A stretch of DNA of 48,692 nt, from the NCBI GenBank assembly GCA_944320995.1, contig CALUJQ010000022.1, forward strand, positions 1 to 48,692. Reading direction: 5' to 3'. Source of the stretch: an uncultured Barnesiella sp. GTDB lineage: Bacteria > Bacteroidota > Bacteroidia > Bacteroidales > Barnesiellaceae. Shown piece after piece: positions 8,096 through 16,763 of the stretch. Numbering within the stretch: the first letter of the stretch is position 1; every line of letters begins with the position of its first letter. Below the pieces are notes generated by a model. The model had not been told where the DNA came from, made no database searches, and saw only the letters and a list, made by a program, of their open reading frames with translations. The position numbers and the translations under genes were made by a program.

Positions 8096-9352
8096 ATGGG
8101 AAATGTAAAGATTCGATTGATAGTAATGAATTTCCTCCAATTCTTCATTTGGGGAGCATGGCTTTGTACTTTAGGATTGTATATGACGACTCCGGTAGCC
8201 GATGGAGGATTGGCTTTTGATGGCGCCCTTGTGGGCAGTGTCTTTGCCTTGTCGGGCATTGCGTCGCTCATTATGCCGGCTCTTATCGGAGTGATAAGCG
8301 ATAAATGGGTAAATGCCGAGCGGTTGATGGGCCTTTTGCACGGTGTAGGAGCGGTTGCCCTTTTCAGCGCAGCGTTTATTTCGAATTACGATTTGTTCAA
8401 AATCGCAATGCTGATCAATATGCTGGCTTATATGCCCACGCTTTCGCTTTCTTATACCGTAGCTTATAATGCTCTCGATAAGGCCGGATTGGACCGTGTC
8501 AAGGACTATCCTCCCATTCGGGTATGGGGAACTGTCGGATTTATCGTAGCTATGTGGATCGATAACTTTACGGGATTCAGTTCCAACAACGGCCAGTTGA
8601 TTATGGCCGGTTGTGCTTCGGTGGTAATGGCATTTTACTGTTTTACCCTGCCGGCTTGTCCTCCGGCCAAGGCGATGAAGAACAGCGGTCTCATGTCTAT
8701 GTTAGGATTAGATGCATTGGTACTGTTCAAGAATTACCGTACGGCGGTATTTCTGCTCTTTTCATTCTTGCTGGGAGCGGCGCTTCAAGTGACCAATATG
8801 TATGGAGTGCCTTTCCTCGACAGTTTTAAAGAGACACATCCCGAGGCTTGGGCCGTGAAATATTCGGTTATTCTCTCTTCCCTGTCGCAGGTTTCGGAGA
8901 CGTTGTTTATTCTTGCCATACCTTTCTTTATGGGCAGATATGGTATTAAACGGGTTATGCTCATCAGTTTTTCGGCATGGGTTTTGCGATTTGGTTTCTT
9001 TGCCATAGGCGGGCCGGAAGGATTTCCAGTCGTGTTCTTTATTTTGTCGATGATAGTCTATGGTATGGCTTTCGATTTCTTTAATGTGTCGGGTTCCCTC
9101 TTTATTGCCGATGAGGCTCCCGTTTCGATTAAGGCCAGTGCACAAGGAATCTTTATGATGATGACCAACGGTTTGGGCTCTATTGTGGGCGGTTATGGCG
9201 CTGGCTGGGTGATCAAACAGCACACGGTGGATAAAGTAACCGACTGGACAGCTTGTTGGACTATATTCGCCGCCTACGCGCTGGTTATCGGTGTGTTGTT
9301 TGCCCTGACGTTCCATTACAAACATCAACGGGTAAAAACAACTAACGCTTAA
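8096..9352 (+). CDS. Nucleoside:H+ symporter, MFS superfamily
   Basis: This 418-residue inner-membrane protein has about twelve hydrophobic helices. Its N-terminus (IRLIVMNFLQFFIWGAWLCT) and the following SLIMPALIGVISDKW loop match the NupG-like nucleoside permease family. It likely imports nucleosides with protons for salvage; base specificity cannot be told. It starts a run with rsmE (15-base gap), kdsA and a TPR gene. Its link to those genes looks positional rather than functional. Confidence 0.9.
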   Translation: MGNVKIRLIVMNFLQFFIWGAWLCTLGLYMTTPVADGGLAFDGALVGSVFALSGIASLIMPALIGVISDKWVNAERLMGLLHGVGAVALFSAAFISNYDLFKIAMLINMLAYMPTLSLSYTVAYNALDKAGLDRVKDYPPIRVWGTVGFIVAMWIDNFTGFSSNNGQLIMAGCASVVMAFYCFTLPACPPAKAMKNSGLMSMLGLDALVLFKNYRTAVFLLFSFLLGAALQVTNMYGVPFLDSFKETHPEAWAVKYSVILSSLSQVSETLFILAIPFFMGRYGIKRVMLISFSAWVLRFGFFAIGGPEGFPVVFFILSMIVYGMAFDFFNVSGSLFIADEAPVSIKASAQGIFMMMTNGLGSIVGGYGAGWVIKQHTVDKVTDWTACWTIFAAYALVIGVLFALTFHYKHQRVKTTNA

Positions 9353-9367
9353 TAGTTCGAAAAGACC

Positions 9368-10084
9368 ATGCAGATCTTCTATGCCCCCGAAATAGAGACG
9401 GTTCATGAGTTGCCCGAGGCGGAAAGCCAGCATTGTGTGAAGGTGTTGCGCATGAAAGAGGGTGACGAAATTGGAATTATCGACGGTCGGGGGAGTCGAT
9501 ACAGAGCCGAGATTGTCTTGGCTCACCCGAAGCGTTGTGGCGTGAAGATTTTGGAAAGAGAGACTGCTCCCAGTTTTTGGACCGCTCAGGTTCATGTGGC
9601 GATTGCTCCCACAAAAAATCTCGATCGTATCGAATGGTTTGCCGAGAAGGTGACCGAGATAGGCATCGATTCCATCACGCTGTTGAAGTGCCGTTTTTCG
9701 GAGCGGAAGGAGTTGAAAACCGACCGGTTGGGCAAGATATTGGTCTCGGCCATGAAACAGTCGCTGAAAGCCGTATTGCCGCAGTTGTCCGAGATGGTAC
9801 CTTTTGCCGACTTTGTCTCTCGTCCTTTCAACGGGCAGAAGTTTATCGCCCATTGCTATAAGGAGGGGGAGCGGCAAGAGTTGAGCCGGTTGTATGAACC
9901 CGGACAAAATGCTTTGATATTGATAGGCCCGGAGGGCGATTTCAGTCCCGAAGAGGTAGAGATGGCGATTGCCAACGGATTCCGTCCGGTCATGTTGGGC
10001 CCAAGTCGGTTGCGTACCGAAACAGCCGGTGTCGTTGCTTGTCACACGATTCAAATATTGAACCAAATAAACGCGAAAGAATGA
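9368..10084 (+). CDS. rsmE: 16S rRNA (uracil1498-N3)-methyltransferase
   Basis: RsmE methylates U1498 of 16S rRNA using S-adenosylmethionine. The 238-residue protein has the usual N-terminal PUA-like part (ESQHCVKVLRMKEGD) and the C-terminal SPOUT knot, with the signatures LIGPEGDFSPEE and LGPSRLRTETA. The length is normal. Its stop overlaps the kdsA start in an ATGA junction, pointing to translational coupling. Confidence 0.95.
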   Translation: MQIFYAPEIETVHELPEAESQHCVKVLRMKEGDEIGIIDGRGSRYRAEIVLAHPKRCGVKILERETAPSFWTAQVHVAIAPTKNLDRIEWFAEKVTEIGIDSITLLKCRFSERKELKTDRLGKILVSAMKQSLKAVLPQLSEMVPFADFVSRPFNGQKFIAHCYKEGERQELSRLYEPGQNALILIGPEGDFSPEEVEMAIANGFRPVMLGPSRLRTETAGVVACHTIQILNQINAKE

Positions 10085-10908
10085 AACTCGATAAACTTAA
10101 ATATACCGATAGCGGTAATTTTTTCCTATTAGCCGGGCCTTGTGTGATCGAGGGTGAATCCATGGCTATGGATATTGCCGGGAAAATCGTATCGATAACC
10201 GATAAATTGCAGATTCCCTATGTGTTCAAGGGCTCTTATCGGAAGGCCAACCGTTCCCGCCTCGACTCGTTTACCGGGATAGGCGACGAGAAGGCTTTGA
10301 GGGTGTTGCGAAAGGTGGGTGAGACTTATGGAATTCCTGTGGTGACCGATATTCACACTGCCGAAGAGGCTCAAATGGCTGCCCAATACGTCGATGTGTT
10401 GCAAATCCCGGCGTTTCTCTGCCGCCAAACCGATTTGTTGGTGGCTGCCGCCCAAACGGGCCGGGTTGTTAATATCAAGAAGGGGCAGTTCCTTTCGCCC
10501 GAGGCCATGAAGTTTGCCGCTCAAAAGGTGGTCGATGCCGGTAACGGGCGGGTGATGATTACCGAGCGCGGAACGACATTCGGCTATCAAGACTTGTTGG
10601 TCGATTATCGGGGTATCCCGGTGATGCGGAAATTTGGATTTCCGGTGGTCCTCGATGCCACGCACTCCTTGCAAAAGCCCAATCAATCTTCCGGTGTGAC
10701 AGGAGGAATGCCCGAGTTGATCGAGACCATAGCCCGGGCTGGAGTCGCTGTGGGTGTCGATGGTTTGTTTATGGAGACACACCCCAATCCGAGCGAAGCC
10801 AAGTCAGATGGCGCCAATATGTTGCCGTTGTCGCTTTTGGAGGGGGTATTGACTCGATTGGTGCAAATACGACAGACGATCATGTCGTTTGAAGAGAAAA
10901 GCGAATAG
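10081..10908 (+). CDS. kdsA: 3-deoxy-8-phosphooctulonate synthase
   Basis: KdsA condenses phosphoenolpyruvate with arabinose 5-phosphate to KDO 8-phosphate for the LPS inner core. The 275-residue protein starts at the ATGA overlap with rsmE; an upstream in-frame ATG at 10039 lies inside rsmE and was rejected. The family signatures FKGSYRKANRS, the GITERG-like MITERGTTFG and DATHSLQKP are all present. Cys21 in LLAGPCVIEG is the residue that marks the metal-dependent class of this enzyme; the E. coli-type metal-independent class has Asn there. This is the first of several lipid A/core genes in the window. Confidence 0.96.
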   Translation: MKLDKLKYTDSGNFFLLAGPCVIEGESMAMDIAGKIVSITDKLQIPYVFKGSYRKANRSRLDSFTGIGDEKALRVLRKVGETYGIPVVTDIHTAEEAQMAAQYVDVLQIPAFLCRQTDLLVAAAQTGRVVNIKKGQFLSPEAMKFAAQKVVDAGNGRVMITERGTTFGYQDLLVDYRGIPVMRKFGFPVVLDATHSLQKPNQSSGVTGGMPELIETIARAGVAVGVDGLFMETHPNPSEAKSDGANMLPLSLLEGVLTRLVQIRQTIMSFEEKSE

Positions 10909-10938
10909 GCTAAATTGGGGAGAAAAGGGGATTTTGAA

Positions 10939-12537
10939 ATGATTTTACGATTAAATTATATTGTCGGGCTGGTACTGTTGGGGCTGGTTGCTTCTACACC
11001 GCCCGTCTGTGCGGCGGGAGACGACGATTTGGTGAAAGCCATGATGGAAGTCTATGCCGAAGAGCTGGCTACCAATCCGCAAGATTACCGGACCTATTAT
11101 AGCCGGGCAATGGCCTATTTCGGGCAGGGGAATATGGAGCGGGCATTGTCGGATATAAATAATGCAATCAAATATTTCCCTCGGAGGGAAAAAGACGATT
11201 TGGCTCAAGCCTATTTGTTGAGGGCAAAGATTTTGACGGGAGGTGGCAATGATAAAGCGGCATTGTCCGATTTGAACAGTGCGTTGCGTTTGGTCCCCAA
11301 CCATCGGTTGGCCTTGAAAGACAGAGGCGATTTGTTGTGCCGTTTGGGGCAGTACGACATGGCAAAAATGGATTATAACCAGTTGTTGCGTATGGATACC
11401 CGCAGCCAGAGCGCTTATATGGGTTTGGCAAGGGTCGAGGCTCATATAGGGCAACCGGTAAGAGCCAAAGACTTATTGGCTCAGGCGGTGAATCTTTCGC
11501 CGAAAGACCCGAATATTTATTTGGAGCGTAGCGAAATTTACAAAGAGATGGGGCTGATTACCGAGGCAGTCGATGATTTGGTTTATGCCGTTTCTCTCGA
11601 CGATGGTCGCTCGGGAGCTATTCAGAAACTTGTCGCTTACAGTAACGATTCGTATAGCGGGGTTATTGCCGGCTTGAACAGGAATATCGAACGTTTCCCG
11701 CGGCAGGGAATGCTCTATTACGTGAGAGCTTCGATTTATAAAGACCATTATGACTATTTCTCTTCGTTACGTGACTGGGATAGGATATTGAAGGAGAATT
11801 TTTTCAATTTCCATAGCGTCTATTATAATAGAGCCTTTTGCTTGTCGCGGTTAGGGCGTTTCGATGAGGCGAGAAACGATATAAAGAGGGCGCTTGAAAA
11901 AGATGCGCAGAATCCCGAGTATTATCGGCTGTTGTGCGAGATAGAGCGTGGTGCTGGTAATCTGTCTGCGGCCGAGCAGGCGATTCGTCAGGCATCTATT
12001 TATGACCCTTCGAATGTGTGGATATGTTTGGAACGGGGTATGAATGCCTATGACAGGGGAGATTTCAAACAGGCAATAGCCTGTTACGACGAAGCCGTCG
12101 TTGCGGGTTCCGACAATCCTTATCCATATTTGTTAAGAGCCTATACGCAGGAATTTGGATTGGATAATCGTGCGGCGGCAGAGGCCGACTACCGAAAGGT
12201 CCTCAGTTTAGATGATAAGTCCCATTTTTATGGTGATAATTTGAAAGGTATAGCTTGGGCAAGACTGCACCAGCAAGAGGCCGTCGGGGAATGGGTAAAG
12301 TCGCTTGTCGCTGCCGGCCCGCTCCGCAATATCGATTACTTTTATTTGGCTTGTATTTATGCCGGGACCGATGCCGATACTGCGGTCGCTTATCTCGAGA
12401 AGGCTTTGCAAAACGGATATGGCGATTATTATAAGATACAAATCGACCGCTATTCGGGAGTTACCTTGTTACCGATCAGGCATCTGTCGCAGTATAGCGC
12501 TCTGTTGACCAAATATCGGGCTTTATTCGGAAAGTAA
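10939..12537 (+). CDS. Exported tetratricopeptide repeat protein
   Basis: This 532-residue protein has a signal sequence (residues 1-26, ending CAAG) and then TPR-type helical pairs over nearly its whole length, for example YRTYYSRAMAYFGQGNMERA and LLRAKILTGGGNDKAALSDL. TPR arrays are scaffolds for protein contacts, so a periplasmic or outer-membrane-associated adaptor role is likely, but no partner can be named. The ATG at 10939 opens the signal peptide; a TTG at 10915 would put charged residues in front. It is the last gene of the symporter-rsmE-kdsA run and ends at a strong terminator. Confidence 0.82.
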   Translation: MILRLNYIVGLVLLGLVASTPPVCAAGDDDLVKAMMEVYAEELATNPQDYRTYYSRAMAYFGQGNMERALSDINNAIKYFPRREKDDLAQAYLLRAKILTGGGNDKAALSDLNSALRLVPNHRLALKDRGDLLCRLGQYDMAKMDYNQLLRMDTRSQSAYMGLARVEAHIGQPVRAKDLLAQAVNLSPKDPNIYLERSEIYKEMGLITEAVDDLVYAVSLDDGRSGAIQKLVAYSNDSYSGVIAGLNRNIERFPRQGMLYYVRASIYKDHYDYFSSLRDWDRILKENFFNFHSVYYNRAFCLSRLGRFDEARNDIKRALEKDAQNPEYYRLLCEIERGAGNLSAAEQAIRQASIYDPSNVWICLERGMNAYDRGDFKQAIACYDEAVVAGSDNPYPYLLRAYTQEFGLDNRAAAEADYRKVLSLDDKSHFYGDNLKGIAWARLHQQEAVGEWVKSLVAAGPLRNIDYFYLACIYAGTDADTAVAYLEKALQNGYGDYYKIQIDRYSGVTLLPIRHLSQYSALLTKYRALFGK

Positions 12538-12574
12538 GCCGGGTGCAATTTGGAGTCTGCCCCCGGATAAAGTA

Positions 12575-12606
12575 AAAAGGCATTAACCCATCGGTTAATG
12601 CCTTTT
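12575..12606. terminator. Bidirectional terminator between converging genes
   Basis: A perfect 14-bp stem (12575-12588 with 12593-12606) with loop CATC has A-runs on one side and T-runs on the other. It serves the TPR gene on the plus strand and the M23 peptidase gene on the minus strand. Confidence 0.88.
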
Positions 12607-12659
12607 ATGGAATGAAGCAATTTGTTTTAATGAAAATGTTTTGTCTTTCGGAAATATCT

Positions 12660-13598
12660 TTATCTTATTCGCAGAACTTTACCTTCGCGTAATATGGAAT
12701 TACGGGTGATACCGTTCAGTTTACATAATTGGTTGATCGTTACACCGTATTTATTGGCGATTCTCGATAACGAGTCGCCTTTTTTCACTCGGTAGGATAC
12801 ATATTTCGCACCGTTGTTGGTCCCCTTGCTGTTTTTATATTTCCCATATCCTAAACTGCTTGCCAGCTCTTTGGGATTGAATGTGTAGGAATCGGTGTGG
12901 GGCACTTGGTTCACGAAGTCGAAGATTTCGTTCGGATTGATGTCCATTCCCAAATAACGGGTCTCGAAGTGGAGATGCGGACCGGTAGAACGACCGGTAT
13001 TTCCTCCCAAAGCGATGGGGTCACCCACTTTTACGATTTGGTCGGGCTGTACCAAGAATTTGGAGAGGTGGCCGTATATGGTTTCGAGGCCGTTATTGTG
13101 GCGGATAATTACGTAGTAGCCATATCCCCGGCGTTCATAGCGGGTCAAGCGTACTTTCCCCGAGAAAGCGGCGCGTACCGTATCGCCGATATGGAGGGCT
13201 AAATCTACCCCCCGGTGCATGCGCCGACGACGCCAACCGTAGTTCGAAGTGATGTGGCTGATGATAGGCATACAATATTCCGAGACATCGATTGTTTCGG
13301 TTTCGGATAATTTTTCGATAGGGACTTTGTAGGGATTGACCCATGTTTGATCCCAATTGTCGCCATAGATGTCGATACCGGGAAATTCTTCTTCTTCCTC
13401 TTCGATCATTTCAAGCAGGGCGATAGAATCGACCAAATTGATGGCTTTGTGGATATTCTGTTGCCCGGCAATAAGGTCTTGGTGTTGTTTGGAATGTAAG
13501 TGAGTAGAGAGATTCCTATTGTGTTGGGCACTCAGGTTGCCTAACGAGAATATGATTAGGAGAGGTAGAATGTAATGTTTTATGTTCCCGAAATGCAT
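12660..13598 (-). CDS. M23 family metallopeptidase with C-terminal LysM domain
   Basis: This 312-residue exported protein has a signal peptide at 1-24, an acidic stretch (Glu66-Glu71) and an M23 (lysostaphin-type) domain at about 115-225. The zinc motif pieces are HRGVD (His128, Asp132) and HLH (His208, His210), with His177 in YGHLSK. A LysM peptidoglycan-binding domain occupies 267-312. It probably cuts peptide cross-links in the cell wall. All catalytic pieces are intact, so it is likely an active endopeptidase rather than an EnvC-type activator. A lone -7 box lies about 110 bases upstream. Confidence 0.93.
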   Translation of the reverse strand: MHFGNIKHYILPLLIIFSLGNLSAQHNRNLSTHLHSKQHQDLIAGQQNIHKAINLVDSIALLEMIEEEEEEFPGIDIYGDNWDQTWVNPYKVPIEKLSETETIDVSEYCMPIISHITSNYGWRRRRMHRGVDLALHIGDTVRAAFSGKVRLTRYERRGYGYYVIIRHNNGLETIYGHLSKFLVQPDQIVKVGDPIALGGNTGRSTGPHLHFETRYLGMDINPNEIFDFVNQVPHTDSYTFNPKELASSLGYGKYKNSKGTNNGAKYVSYRVKKGDSLSRIANKYGVTINQLCKLNGITRNSILREGKVLRIR

Positions 13599-13707
13599 TT
13601 TAATTTATTCAATTTTGGCTCATGCCACGTCCTAAAATGATAATATAAAATAGCTTTTTACTCAGCTAAATTAAGGTAAAGGGTGCTTGTTTTTTGTACA
13701 CACTTTT

Positions 13708-13715
13708 CAAAGATA
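13708..13715 (-). promoter_or_regulatory. -7 box for the M23 peptidase gene
   Basis: TATCTTTG reads on the minus strand, about 110 bases before the start at 13598. No good -33 TTTG is visible at the right distance, so only half the promoter is supported. Confidence 0.45.
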
Positions 13716-13860
13716 GTGAATTTTATAGAGAAGTGTTCTTGCCGGTTAACAAAATTTAGGTTGATCGCGGGCGGTTGGTATTCAAATCTTTGATTAATAT
13801 ATTGTAAATAAGCAGGTTGCGAATAATATGTTTTACAACATAAAAAGGAGTTTTTACATA

Positions 13861-15957
13861 TTAGCTAATCAGTCCCCAGTTTTTTTGTCTTTTGAAGATC
13901 CTGTTCAACTCTTTTCGTACGATAAGGTTTTCGGGGAGAGTCAGTTGTTCATCGGCATCGAGCAGTCGGTTAGCTTCGTCGCGGGCGGCTTGTAAGATTT
14001 GTCCGTCTTTGGCCAAATTGGCGATTTGCAGGTTAAAGGCGATGCCGCTTTGTTGGGTGCCTTCCATATCGCCGGGGCCCCGCATTTGCATGTCGGCTTC
14101 GGCAATGCGGAATCCGTCGTTGGTCTCGGCCATGATCTCCAATCGTTTTCGGGTCTCTTGGGTGATTTTGTAAGAGGTCATGAGTATGCAATACGACTGG
14201 TCGGCTCCACGTCCTACGCGCCCGCGTAGTTGGTGCAGCTGGGCGAGGCCGAACCGTTCGGCATTCTCGATGATCATGACCGAGGCGTTGGGGACATTCA
14301 CGCCTACTTCGATAACTGTGGTGGCCACCATGATACGGGCTTTGCCCGAGACGAACTTTTGCATCTCGCTCTCTTTCTCGGCGGCTTTCATTTTGCCGTG
14401 AACCATGCAGACTTGGTATTCGGGGAAGATTTCCCGAATATGGTCATACCCCTCTTCGAGGTTTTTCAGGTCGCTTTTCTCGCTCTCCTGTATCAACGGA
14501 TAGACGATATAAGCCTGTCGTCCAATTTGTAATTGCTTGCGCAGGGAGGCATAGAGTTCTCCTCGCTTGTTGTCGTATTGGAGCAGGGTTTGTATGGGTT
14601 TGCGGCCGGGAGGCAACTGGTCGATGACCGAGACGTCGAGGTCGCCATAGACCGTCATGGCAAGGGTGCGGGGAATGGGGGTGGCTGTCATGACCAAGAT
14701 GTGTGGAGGAATTCTGTTTTTCTTCCATAACCGGGCGCGTTGTTCGACTCCGAACCGATGTTGCTCGTCGATGACGACAAAACCCAAGTTGGCGAAATTG
14801 ACCGACTCTTCCAACAAGGCATGCGTGCCGATGAGCAGATTCACCTCCCCGGTAATCAATCCGTTTAGAATCGGTTCCCGCCGTTTCTTCGTAATAGAGC
14901 CGGTGAGCAGTTCGATGCGCAGCCCCAGCGGTTCGACCATTTTTTTTAATCCGTCATAGTGCTGGGAAGCCAATATTTCGGTAGGAGCCATCAGACAGGC
15001 CTGAAAGCCGTTGTCCACGGCGATGAGCATGCTCATGAGGGCGACCAGAGTTTTGCCGCTGCCGACGTCGCCCTGCAACAGTCGGTTCATTTGTCGGCCG
15101 CTGCCCATGTCGGCCCGAATCTCTTTGATGACCCGTTTTTGAGCCTGTGTAAGTTCAAAAGGGAGTATTTGGTGGTAGAAGTTGTTGAAGTAGTCCCCAA
15201 CGTGTTCAAATCGGAATCCTCCCAATTTTTGATTCCGTAACCGGGTATATCGCAAGATATTGAGTTGCAGGTAGAACAGTTCCTCGAATTTGAGTCTTAA
15301 TTCGGCCCGGCGCAGGTGGTTGACCGATACCGGGAAATGGATATTGCGCAGCGCGTCGGTCAATCCCATCAGTTGCAATCGTGAAATGACCGAGGGGGGC
15401 AGAGTCTCGGGGAGGGGCGATTGGATTCCCGAGAGCAGGGTATAGACCATTTTTTGTATCGCCTTCGAGTTGAGGAAGGCATTTTTCATCTTCTCGGTCG
15501 TGGAGTAGTAGCCCTGCAATCCGGTCGTGCCGTCTATGCGGTCGTCTATGGGGTCGAGTTCGGGGTGGGCGATGTTGAGTTTGCCGTTGAAGAGTGTCGG
15601 TTTCCCGAAGAGGGTATATTCCGTGCCCGGTTTGTAGCGGTCGGTGATATAGCGTATCCCTTTGAACCAAACGAGTTCGATGACACCCGACCCGTCCGAA
15701 AAGAGCGCGGTGAGCCGTCGTCGGGCCCCTTCGCCGTGGGTCGTGTACGATACGATTCTTCCCCGTAGCTGGATATAGGGCATGGAGCCGTCGATTTCGC
15801 TTATCTTGTAGGTCTTGCTGCGGTCGATATATTTGTAAGGATAATAATGCAGCAGGTCGAGATAGGTGAATATCTCCAATTCTTTGTTGAAGAGTTCGGC
15901 ACGTTTAGGCCCTACTCCCGGGAGGTATTTTATGTTCAGTCCGGCTAAGTCGGTCAT
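13861..15957 (-). CDS. recG: ATP-dependent DNA helicase RecG
   Basis: RecG remodels stalled replication forks and branch-migrates Holliday junctions. The 698-residue protein has an N-terminal wedge/OB region, a Walker A motif in LLQGDVGSGKTLVAL, the DEQH box in VVIDEQHRFGV, the TATPIPRTLA motif and the C-terminal QLHQLRGRVGRG helicase motif. The length fits the family. Its ATG overlaps the ispD stop by four bases, so the two genes form an operon with ispD first. Confidence 0.97.
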   Translation of the reverse strand: MTDLAGLNIKYLPGVGPKRAELFNKELEIFTYLDLLHYYPYKYIDRSKTYKISEIDGSMPYIQLRGRIVSYTTHGEGARRRLTALFSDGSGVIELVWFKGIRYITDRYKPGTEYTLFGKPTLFNGKLNIAHPELDPIDDRIDGTTGLQGYYSTTEKMKNAFLNSKAIQKMVYTLLSGIQSPLPETLPPSVISRLQLMGLTDALRNIHFPVSVNHLRRAELRLKFEELFYLQLNILRYTRLRNQKLGGFRFEHVGDYFNNFYHQILPFELTQAQKRVIKEIRADMGSGRQMNRLLQGDVGSGKTLVALMSMLIAVDNGFQACLMAPTEILASQHYDGLKKMVEPLGLRIELLTGSITKKRREPILNGLITGEVNLLIGTHALLEESVNFANLGFVVIDEQHRFGVEQRARLWKKNRIPPHILVMTATPIPRTLAMTVYGDLDVSVIDQLPPGRKPIQTLLQYDNKRGELYASLRKQLQIGRQAYIVYPLIQESEKSDLKNLEEGYDHIREIFPEYQVCMVHGKMKAAEKESEMQKFVSGKARIMVATTVIEVGVNVPNASVMIIENAERFGLAQLHQLRGRVGRGADQSYCILMTSYKITQETRKRLEIMAETNDGFRIAEADMQMRGPGDMEGTQQSGIAFNLQIANLAKDGQILQAARDEANRLLDADEQLTLPENLIVRKELNRIFKRQKNWGLIS

Positions 15958-16622
15958 CGGGACAACAATATTTCGGCCAGAGCCAAATCGACAGGTAACG
16001 TTATTTTCAGGTTTTCGCGATTCCCCTCGACCAATCGGGGAGCGTATCCGGCGGCTTCATAGACCGATGCGTCGTCGGTAAACGACGGGTCGTAAGGTTG
16101 GGTATAGGCCTGTTTGATCTCTTCGGCGCGGAAGGTTTGCGGGGTCTGTACCGTGACAAATCGGGAGCGGTCAACCGCTTGGCTTGTCTCGTCGGGCCCG
16201 ATTTGGCGCAACGAGTCGATGAGAGGCATTGCCGGTATGGCTCCGCCATAGGCTTCGGCGGCTTGGAAACAGTGGGCAATCACCCGGTGCGATACCAGCG
16301 GGCGTACACCGTCGTGAATGGCGACCAACCCGTCGCCCGGGACGAGCGACAATCCGTTACGGACCGAGTAGAAACGGCTCTCTCCGCCGTTGGTGATCCG
16401 GTGAGGCACGGCCATGTCATGGGCTCTGCACCACTGCTGCCAGTATGCTTGTTGTTCGGCGGGAAGGACGACGACAAGTTCCATCTCGGGATCGAAGCGG
16501 TAGAAATTTTCGATTGTGTGAGCCAGTATGGGTTTCCCGTTTATCTCGATAAACTGTTTGGGAATCTCTTTGCCCATGCGGGTCCCTTTGCCTCCGGCTA
16601 CTATGATTGCATATCGTTTCAT
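15954..16622 (-). CDS. ispD: 2-C-methyl-D-erythritol 4-phosphate cytidylyltransferase
   Basis: IspD attaches CMP to methylerythritol 4-phosphate in the non-mevalonate isoprenoid pathway. The 222-residue protein opens with the nucleotide-binding loop AGGKGTRMGKEIPKQF (residues 9-24) and has the conserved HDGVRPLVS and TDDASVYE segments. The translational overlap with recG suggests co-expression, though the functions are unrelated. Confidence 0.96.
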   Translation of the reverse strand: MKRYAIIVAGGKGTRMGKEIPKQFIEINGKPILAHTIENFYRFDPEMELVVVLPAEQQAYWQQWCRAHDMAVPHRITNGGESRFYSVRNGLSLVPGDGLVAIHDGVRPLVSHRVIAHCFQAAEAYGGAIPAMPLIDSLRQIGPDETSQAVDRSRFVTVQTPQTFRAEEIKQAYTQPYDPSFTDDASVYEAAGYAPRLVEGNRENLKITLPVDLALAEILLSR

Positions 16623-16646
16623 CGTTGTCGCACGTTACTGTGAAGA

Positions 16647-16654
16647 CAAAAATA
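16647..16654 (-). promoter_or_regulatory. -7 box for ispD-recG
   Basis: TATTTTTG on the minus strand matches TAnnTTTG about 25 bases before the ispD start. No clear -33 box is seen. Confidence 0.4.
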
Positions 16655-16701
16655 ACAATTTATTTCGGTATGGAGAAATCGCTGTGCCGATATGGAGGTA
16701 T

Positions 16702-16740
16702 AAAAAAACGGGAGCGGCCCCGTTGCGAGTCGCTCCCGTT
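16702..16740 (-). terminator. Terminator of the T9SS cargo gene
   Basis: A 10-bp GC-rich stem (16707-16716 with 16731-16740) is followed on the minus strand by a run of Ts (complement of 16702-16708). It lies 23 bases beyond the stop at 16764. Confidence 0.85.
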
Positions 16741-16763
16741 GGTTATGGTTGATAGATTGTTTA

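Noticed and set aside
8762..10066. 434-codon open frame on the minus strand opposite the symporter and rsmE genes
   Set aside because: It lies antisense to two secure genes, has no recognisable family, and its composition is that of a mirrored coding strand.
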